Source: RGIG8597 sp045133795
Lineage (GTDB): Bacteria; Spirochaetota; GWE2-31-10
Reading direction: 5' to 3'
Assembly: GCA_045133795.1 (NCBI GenBank)
Contig: JBGUUT010000029.1
Span: forward strand, 1 to 10,835
DNA: 10,835 nt
The stretch's first letter is position 1, and each line of letters opens with the position of its first letter. The notes under the pieces were generated by a model. That model was given only the letters and a program-made list of their open reading frames with translations. It searched no databases and was not told the origin of the DNA. The position numbers and the translations under genes are program-made. Shown in pieces: positions 6,830-10,835 of the stretch.

Positions 6830-9639
6830 TATTCAATAACCTTTGTCAATTTAAGAATATTTTTTCCGTCGATATATTTATATTCAACATTATTCAACAT
6901 TTTACGAACCATAAATATTCCGAGTCCGCCGATTTTTCTGTCTTCGGAAGATTTTGTTATATCCGGTTCTTCTGCGTCCAGCGGATTGTACGGTTTACCG
7001 TTGTCGATGAACCAGAAATAAAGCTCTTTCTCAGTCTTTTCAATTTTGATTGTAGCTTCGCTTGCTCCGCTGTAGCGAATAATGTTTGAGTAAATCTCAT
7101 CAACAGCAATCATAAGTTTCATGCTGATTTTTGGTGAAATTTCTAACTTTTCCATTTCTTCTTCAACAAAAGCGGCAATTTGTGAAACAGTTTCCATTGT
7201 AGGATTTACTGTTATTGCAATATCCTTAGTTTCTTCATTGAAGCTGACACAAAGCATTGTAATATCATCAAATTGTTCTGCTGTACCGACAAAAAGCTCA
7301 ACATCTTCTTTTATTTTTTGACAAATATCATCTACAGATTTATCTTTGACAGAGTTTAAACATTTTAATAAACGTTCTTCTCCGTAAAGTTCATTTTTAT
7401 TATTGTGAGCTTCTGTTACGCCGTCAGTGTATAAGTAAATTTTATCACCTTTTTCAAGCTGAATTTCTTGTTCTTTGTAGCGGATTCCGTCCATTCCTGC
7501 CAAAACAAAGTTTGCTTTACTTTTAAGATATTCAAAAGTACCGTCTGCGTGTTTTATCAGCGGCGGATTGTGACCTGCATTTGCAAATTTTACTATACCG
7601 GTTTTTAAATCTAAAATCCCCATCCATGCGGTAACAAACATTCCGGCTTCGTTGTTTTCGCAAAGTTGAGTATTAACATTTGTAAAAACATCGTTTACGG
7701 CAAGTCCGCTTTCTATATGACTTTTTATAAGAGTTTTAGATGTCATCATAAACATTGCACCGGGTATTCCTTTTCCGGAAACATCGGCAATTACAAAGGC
7801 AAGATGGTTTTCATCGACTAAATAAAAATCGTAAAAATCGCCTCCGACTTCTTTTGCCGCATACATATTTGCAAAAATAGAAAAATCTTTGCGATTTGGG
7901 TACGGCGGAAAAACGGAAGGTAAAGAAGAGTGTTGAATCTGTTTTGCAATTTCCAAGTCTTTGGAAAAACGAGCTTTAGCTTCTTCAATATATTGCTTTA
8001 ACGTTTCTACCGTAGAGTTAATATCATTGGACAAAGATGCAAATTCTTCATTGTCACGAACGTCAACTGTTATATTTAAATCACCATTTGCAATTTTCGA
8101 TAAACTTTTGTTAATTCTACGAATGTTTTGAACAACGAGTTTTTTTATCAAAATAAAGATTGCGATAAACAGAATCGTAAAAACAATTATTTCCATAAAA
8201 GCTAACATGTAAACCGAAGCCTTTTTAATGAAGAAAGCTTCATTTTTCGGCATTATTGTAAGGATGTAGTAACCTTCAAAAACAGTATACATACATAAAC
8301 ATTCTTCTTCGTTTATTATGTCTGAAAAACAAACTTCCGGACTTACTTTTATTTCTGTATCAGAAGATTTTCTAAATATTGAAATATTTTGTCCGATGTT
8401 GCCTTTACTGTTGCTGACAATCACACCTTTACTGTTACAAATAATTACAGACCCGTTTTGACCGATATGTCGATATTTAGCTACATAAACAATATCTTCA
8501 TCGACTAGAATTTGATATTGTTTTTCGCTGAACCCAATTTCTAAAAAGCCGTTATCTAATGAAATCCCTACGTATTTCAAGCCCAAACTAGTTTCGTTTC
8601 TTTTATTGCGTTTATCTTGAACAAATTCTTTCTTGTCGTTGAGTAAAACTAAGAATTCTTTTGTTTGATTGTTACTTGCCATATCAAAACCGATAAATTT
8701 AACTTGTGAACTTTGGGTAATGATTCCGTCTTTATTTATAAGATTAACTTCAGCTAAGTTATATTCGGAACACAATTTTTTAAAATCAGTTGAAGTCGGA
8801 TTTTCAGGAATTTTTCTTGCAATTTCCCATGACAAATCAATGAGTCTACGATTTGCCACTTCTTTTATATCTTTTTTAATGTCTTTAAGATTTCCTTTTA
8901 AAGTAAATTCGGCTATTGCTTGTGCCATACTTTTTTGGAAGGAGTTGGTAAAAAATATTGTTGCTGAAAAAGCTAAAACAACACAGACAAACAACCAAAA
9001 CTGAAATGCTTGCGAGATATTTTTTTTATCTTGATTCAAAAAGTATTTATTATTTTTATCTGTAAGAAGAATTATCGTTAAGATTGCTAACATTACAGAT
9101 ATCCCGTTTGAAAGAATCATCGGGATTGCACAAATCTCAACGATACGGAATGCTCTTTGAATATCTCCGCCGTTGTTTAAAAAAACCATCAGCATATGAA
9201 TAACTTCTGTAACTATACCGATAAGAAATCCGTAAAACCATGAGGTTTTTTTATTATCCAATATAAAACGACGAATCCCGGCTCCTATAAAACCTGCAAT
9301 AATAGTTCCTAAGGTACAAGCTATACGAGTAAAATCTCCGGTCGGAGTGAGAAATCTTTCTATACCGCCGATAAAACCGGCAATTAATCCGGCTTGCCAT
9401 CCAAAAATTAACCCGGCAGTTAAAGGTGCCGCATTTCTTACATTTAAAACTGCTCCGTCAAGAGGTATCCCTTGTTCGGTTGCAGAGATAGCGATAAGAC
9501 CAAAAATAATACCTATAATAATTTGTTTATTTCTGTCATGAACTTTATGGAATATTGTTTTTCTATCTAACAAATAAATTATTGTTGAAGCTATAACCGG
9601 TAACAAAATGGAAATAATCAAACGAATTGCTGTAATCAA
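6829..9639 (-). CDS. Membrane receptor: LytS-type 5TM, Cache-like sensor, HAMP, SpoIIE/PP2C phosphatase and GHKL ATPase
   Basis: The 936-aa receptor reads as follows. About 1-195 is a multi-span 5TM-LYT-type module with the NVRNAAPLTAGLIFGWQAG signature (66-84). A span lies at 211-231. About 233-474 is an extracytoplasmic double-Cache-like sensor with IINKDGIITQSS-type strands. A span lies at 476-498, and HAMP at about 499-552. About 556-800 is a SpoIIE/RsbU-type PP2C phosphatase with metal-ligand motifs EVGGDFYD (597-604), IADVSGKG (617-624), YTDGVTEA (737-744) and EQFDDIT (788-794). About 803-936 is an RsbW-like GHKL domain with N-box AVDEIYSNIIRYS (845-857), DNGKP (879-883) and GGLGIF (904-909). 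Both enzymatic domains look intact. The expected substrate is the phosphoserine form of the STAS protein encoded 32 nt upstream. The start is a TTG with GGGAGG 5 nt upstream. The stop overlaps the transporter ATG. Confidence 0.88.
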   Translation of the reverse strand: MITAIRLIISILLPVIASTIIYLLDRKTIFHKVHDRNKQIIIGIIFGLIAISATEQGIPLDGAVLNVRNAAPLTAGLIFGWQAGLIAGFIGGIERFLTPTGDFTRIACTLGTIIAGFIGAGIRRFILDNKKTSWFYGFLIGIVTEVIHMLMVFLNNGGDIQRAFRIVEICAIPMILSNGISVMLAILTIILLTDKNNKYFLNQDKKNISQAFQFWLFVCVVLAFSATIFFTNSFQKSMAQAIAEFTLKGNLKDIKKDIKEVANRRLIDLSWEIARKIPENPTSTDFKKLCSEYNLAEVNLINKDGIITQSSQVKFIGFDMASNNQTKEFLVLLNDKKEFVQDKRNKRNETSLGLKYVGISLDNGFLEIGFSEKQYQILVDEDIVYVAKYRHIGQNGSVIICNSKGVIVSNSKGNIGQNISIFRKSSDTEIKVSPEVCFSDIINEEECLCMYTVFEGYYILTIMPKNEAFFIKKASVYMLAFMEIIVFTILFIAIFILIKKLVVQNIRRINKSLSKIANGDLNITVDVRDNEEFASLSNDINSTVETLKQYIEEAKARFSKDLEIAKQIQHSSLPSVFPPYPNRKDFSIFANMYAAKEVGGDFYDFYLVDENHLAFVIADVSGKGIPGAMFMMTSKTLIKSHIESGLAVNDVFTNVNTQLCENNEAGMFVTAWMGILDLKTGIVKFANAGHNPPLIKHADGTFEYLKSKANFVLAGMDGIRYKEQEIQLEKGDKIYLYTDGVTEAHNNKNELYGEERLLKCLNSVKDKSVDDICQKIKEDVELFVGTAEQFDDITMLCVSFNEETKDIAITVNPTMETVSQIAAFVEEEMEKLEISPKISMKLMIAVDEIYSNIIRYSGASEATIKIEKTEKELYFWFIDNGKPYNPLDAEEPDITKSSEDRKIGGLGIFMVRKMLNNVEYKYIDGKNILKLTKVIE

Positions 9640-9644
9640 TTGTT

Positions 9645-9650
9645 CCTCCC
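9645..9650 (-). promoter_or_regulatory. Strong ribosome binding site for a TTG start
   Basis: Minus-strand GGGAGG lies 5 nt before the TTG at 9639. This is the best Shine-Dalgarno match in the operon and is what decides the unusual start codon of the receptor gene. A TTG with a strong site may tune its level relative to the STAS protein. Confidence 0.75.
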
Positions 9651-9671
9651 AAATATCTCTTTTTTAGAAAG

Positions 9672-9968
9672 TTATTCAATAGTTAAAATGTCTGCAAATC
9701 CTGTAATATCAAAGACTTCCATAACCATATCATTAACATTGATAACTTTCATGTTACCTTTATCATTCATTATTTTTTGAGCTTTAAGGATTACACGAAG
9801 TCCGGCTGATGAAACATATTCTAAATTTTCCAAATTTATAATTAAATCAGATGCATCATTTAAATCATTATTAATTACAGCTTCTAATTCCGGTGCCGTA
9901 GACGTATCCAATCTGCCTCCGATACTTAAAGTTGTTGTTGTTCCGTTAATTTCTTTGTCAATTGTCAT
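9672..9968 (-). CDS. STAS-domain anti-sigma factor antagonist (SpoIIAA/RsbV type)
   Basis: The 98-aa protein is a single STAS domain of normal length. It has the early strand TTTLSIGGRLDTSTAPELE (10-28), the strand DLIINLENLEYVSSAGLRVI (41-60) leading into the phosphorylation helix, and the C-terminal helix/strand with VFDITGFADIL (85-95). In this family a GHKL kinase phosphorylates a serine at the start of that helix and a SpoIIE/PP2C phosphatase removes it. Here the motif is VSSAGLR (Ser53, Ser54, Ala55), the variant common in RsbV-like proteins, so Ser53 or Ser54 is the candidate site. It is the first gene of the operon, 32 nt before the phosphatase/kinase receptor, its likely partner. AGAGG lies about 11 nt before the ATG. 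The downstream target is unknown: no sigma factor is encoded nearby. Confidence 0.9.
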   Translation of the reverse strand: MTIDKEINGTTTTLSIGGRLDTSTAPELEAVINNDLNDASDLIINLENLEYVSSAGLRVILKAQKIMNDKGNMKVINVNDMVMEVFDITGFADILTIE

Positions 9969-10040
9969 GATAATTAAACCTCTGTAGTTAATGTTTTCTT
10001 ATTAAATATCATGATAAAAACAAGAAAGCAATAGAGAGAA

Positions 10041-10071
10041 AAATTATTGTGGATTTAAAGAAATTATTGTG
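10041..10071. repeat. Direct repeat AAATTATTGTG, 20-bp period, in the STAS operon leader
   Basis: Two exact copies of AAATTATTGTG start at 10041 and 10061, two helical turns apart, about 75-105 bp upstream of the STAS start codon. A related GAAAAATTATGCGG occurs at 10111-10124. The spacing suits a protein binding the same face of DNA, but the low complexity makes chance possible. Confidence 0.4.
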
Positions 10072-10094
10072 TAAATTAACAGATAATTTATCTA

Positions 10095-10130
10095 AAACTG
10101 CGTAATAAAAGAAAAATTATGCGGTTTCAA
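10095..10130 (-). promoter_or_regulatory. Candidate promoter of the STAS operon within an inverted repeat
   Basis: The minus strand has TTGAAA (10130-10125), a 17-bp spacer and TATTAC (10107-10102), a moderate sigma70 match that would give a leader of about 130 nt. The same stretch holds an imperfect dyad, AAACTGCGTAAT (10095-10106) with ATTATGCGGTTT (10116-10127), covering both promoter boxes. It could be an operator. As RNA it pairs fully (with G-U) only on the plus strand. Confidence 0.4.
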
Positions 10131-10232
10131 AATCTTCCTTTTTAAAAAAAACTTTATAAAATGCCTCTTTGATAAACGTAAACAATACTTTCACATGAGG
10201 TAGATTTGGTCATTTTTGGTCACAGTCAGTGC

Positions 10233-10278
10233 CCTGTTAAGGTTACTGTCCGTATCCTGTAAAGGAAGCTGTCCGTGT
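10233..10278. repeat. Two-copy 23-nt tandem repeat
   Basis: CCTGTTAAGGTTACTGTCCG (plus TAT) at 10233-10255 is followed directly by a related copy at 10256-10278, identical at 18 of 23 positions. A weaker third copy may precede it (GGTCACAGTCAGTG, about 10218-10231). A TTTGGTCA doublet (10205 and 10215) lies just before. The segment is richer in G+C than its surroundings. There are no unique spacers, so it is not a CRISPR array. No function is visible. Confidence 0.65.
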
Positions 10279-10317
10279 TCAATTAAGATTTCGGAATGAT
10301 ATGCGGAGAGTACAAAG

Positions 10318-10459
10318 TTTCTTTCTTTTCGTTCTTGTCATGCTGAAAACGAATCTATCGAGGTTTCAAGCATGGAATAATAAAAAAATGTAAGGCCATC
10401 CCGAACCGTGCAATATTTTAGAAAAAGATTGCATTAAAGATAAATAGAAAAGTTTTTTT
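10318..10459. repeat. Long direct repeat, copy A (leader of an Rpn-type gene relic)
   Basis: This stretch of about 142 bp recurs at 10687-10835. It is nearly identical apart from a 6-bp indel near the left end and a cluster of changes around 10368-10396. It contains TTCTTGTCATGCTGAAAACG, an imperfect hairpin (CATGCT-GAAAAC with GTTTCA-AGCATG, 10340-10373), GGCCATCCCGAACCGTGC, and a TGCAAT/ATTGCA hairpin (10409-10433). It ends in AG plus seven T. It directly precedes the ribosome site and start of the Rpn relic, so it looks like a duplicated gene leader or an interspersed repeat beside it. Confidence 0.88.
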
Positions 10460-10488
10460 CTAATTTATTTTTTAAGAGGTTCTAATTA

Positions 10489-10590
10489 ATGCAAAAAACA
10501 AATCGTAACTACAAAGATTCAGTCTTTGTTGATTTTCTTTGCAGATTTTCTGACAAGAAAATCGAAAAGAAGAATCGTTTACATGAGTGA
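10489..10590 (+). pseudogene. Relic of the 5' end of an Rpn/PD-(D/E)XK nuclease family gene
   Basis: An ATG with AAGAGG 9 nt upstream opens 33 codons beginning MQKTNRNYKDSVFVDFL, then RFSDKKIEKKNRLHE and a TGA. The YKDSVFVDLF-like motif is the conserved N-terminus of Rpn-family 'transposases', which are normally about 250-350 aa. After about residue 17 the similarity fades, and no frame downstream resumes the family sequence. This is therefore a truncated or deleted copy rather than a frameshifted one. It lies between the two long direct repeats, consistent with a tandem duplication that left a decayed first unit. It has the opposite end of the family compared with the C-terminal fragment at 3-392. 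Confidence 0.65.
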
Positions 10591-10655
10591 TAGATGAGTA
10601 CACAACGTGTACGAATGGAGTATTTCCGTAGGAAATACCGAAAGCGAATGTAAAC
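10511..10655. other. Cluster of perfect hairpins, including a branched fold
   Basis: Consecutive inverted repeats are ACAAAGA/TCTTTGT (10511-10529), GATTTTCT/AGAAAATC (10544-10563), GTACAC/GTGTAC (10598-10612) and GTATTTCC/GGAAATAC (10620-10638). GTTTACAT (10577-10584) pairs with ATGTAAAC (10648-10655) and encloses the last two, giving a three-way junction. The first two lie inside the Rpn relic. It may be a remnant palindromic element (REP- or MITE-like) or a structured RNA; I know of no match. Confidence 0.5.
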
Positions 10656-10686
10656 TCACAGTGAGAAAAACGCATTCTCTTGATGT

Positions 10687-10835
10687 TTTCTTTCGAAATC
10701 TTTTCGTTCTTGTCATGCTGAAAACGAATCTATTGAGGTTTCAATTCGGGGAAAATAAAAAAAGTGTAAAGCCATCCCGAACCGTGCAATATTTTAGAAA
10801 AAGATTGCATTAAAGATAAATAGAAAAGTTTTTTT
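10687..10835. repeat. Long direct repeat, copy B, running to the window edge
   Basis: This is the second copy of the repeat at 10318-10459, offset by about 369-376 bp. It ends at the same AG plus seven T exactly at the last base of the window. The hairpin arm matching AGCATG in copy A is mutated here (AATTCGG), so that stem is lost. The last 60 or so bases are identical to copy A, so the repeat may continue beyond the window. Confidence 0.88.

Larger units (their letters stand above)
9969..10835. other. 867-bp region without an intact gene
   Basis: The left part (to about 10200) is the leader and promoter area of the minus-strand STAS operon. The right part holds the tandem repeat, both long repeat copies, the Rpn relic and the hairpin cluster listed separately. 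No tRNA, rRNA or intact coding sequence is visible. Confidence 0.7.

Noticed and set aside
10205..10278. CRISPR array
   Set aside because: The units are adjacent with no spacers, diverged, and no cas genes are present.
10472..10675. Minus-strand open frame of 67 codons
   Set aside because: It lies across palindromes and the Rpn relic, has no recognisable domain, and its arms follow the inverted repeats; likely chance.
10607..10813. Plus-strand open frame of 68 codons
   Set aside because: It runs through the hairpin cluster into the long repeat copy B, has no convincing ribosome site, and is not kept open in copy A.

Overview
The window is AT-rich (roughly one third G+C by eye) and comes from a bacterium that is probably anaerobic and possibly host-associated. 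The main pointer is an electron-bifurcating NfnAB-type transhydrogenase pair. A SpoIIE/STAS signalling operon and pieces of Rpn/PD-(D/E)XK 'transposase' genes at both ends also fit spirochaete- or Firmicute-like anaerobes. I cannot fix the phylum from the sequence.

Left part (1-2509): the 3' end of an Rpn-family gene (+) runs into a strong bidirectional terminator, facing a small solitary lipoprotein gene (-). An intergenic stretch (962-1213) follows, then a two-gene + strand operon: a YqiA/YcfP-like alpha/beta hydrolase and a GNAT acetyltransferase.

Middle (2540-5005): the convergent minus-strand nfnA-nfnB operon has a clear sigma70-type promoter (TTGTCA, 17 bp, TATAAT), a 1-nt gap between the genes, and a strong terminator. 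nfnB would easily be mistaken for the small subunit of glutamate synthase, but its partner and motifs indicate NADH-dependent reduced ferredoxin:NADP+ oxidoreductase.

Right-centre (5107-10130): a three-gene minus-strand operon encodes, in transcription order, a STAS anti-sigma-antagonist-like protein, a 936-aa membrane receptor (LytS-type 5TM, Cache-like sensor, HAMP, SpoIIE/PP2C phosphatase, GHKL ATPase), and a sodium:dicarboxylate-family transporter. The transporter carries a soluble N-terminal domain that looks like a decayed GHKL/anti-sigma-kinase fold. The receptor and transporter genes overlap (TAATG). No sigma factor is visible. The layout suggests that the phosphatase/kinase-STAS partner switch may act on the transporter itself; this is the most interesting hypothesis in the window.

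Right edge (9969-10835): no intact gene. It holds the leader and promoter region of the STAS operon with direct and inverted repeats, a short 23-nt tandem repeat, two copies of a roughly 140-bp direct repeat about 375 bp apart, and between them a 33-codon relic of an Rpn gene start plus a cluster of hairpins. The second repeat copy ends at the window edge, and an Rpn gene probably starts just beyond it.
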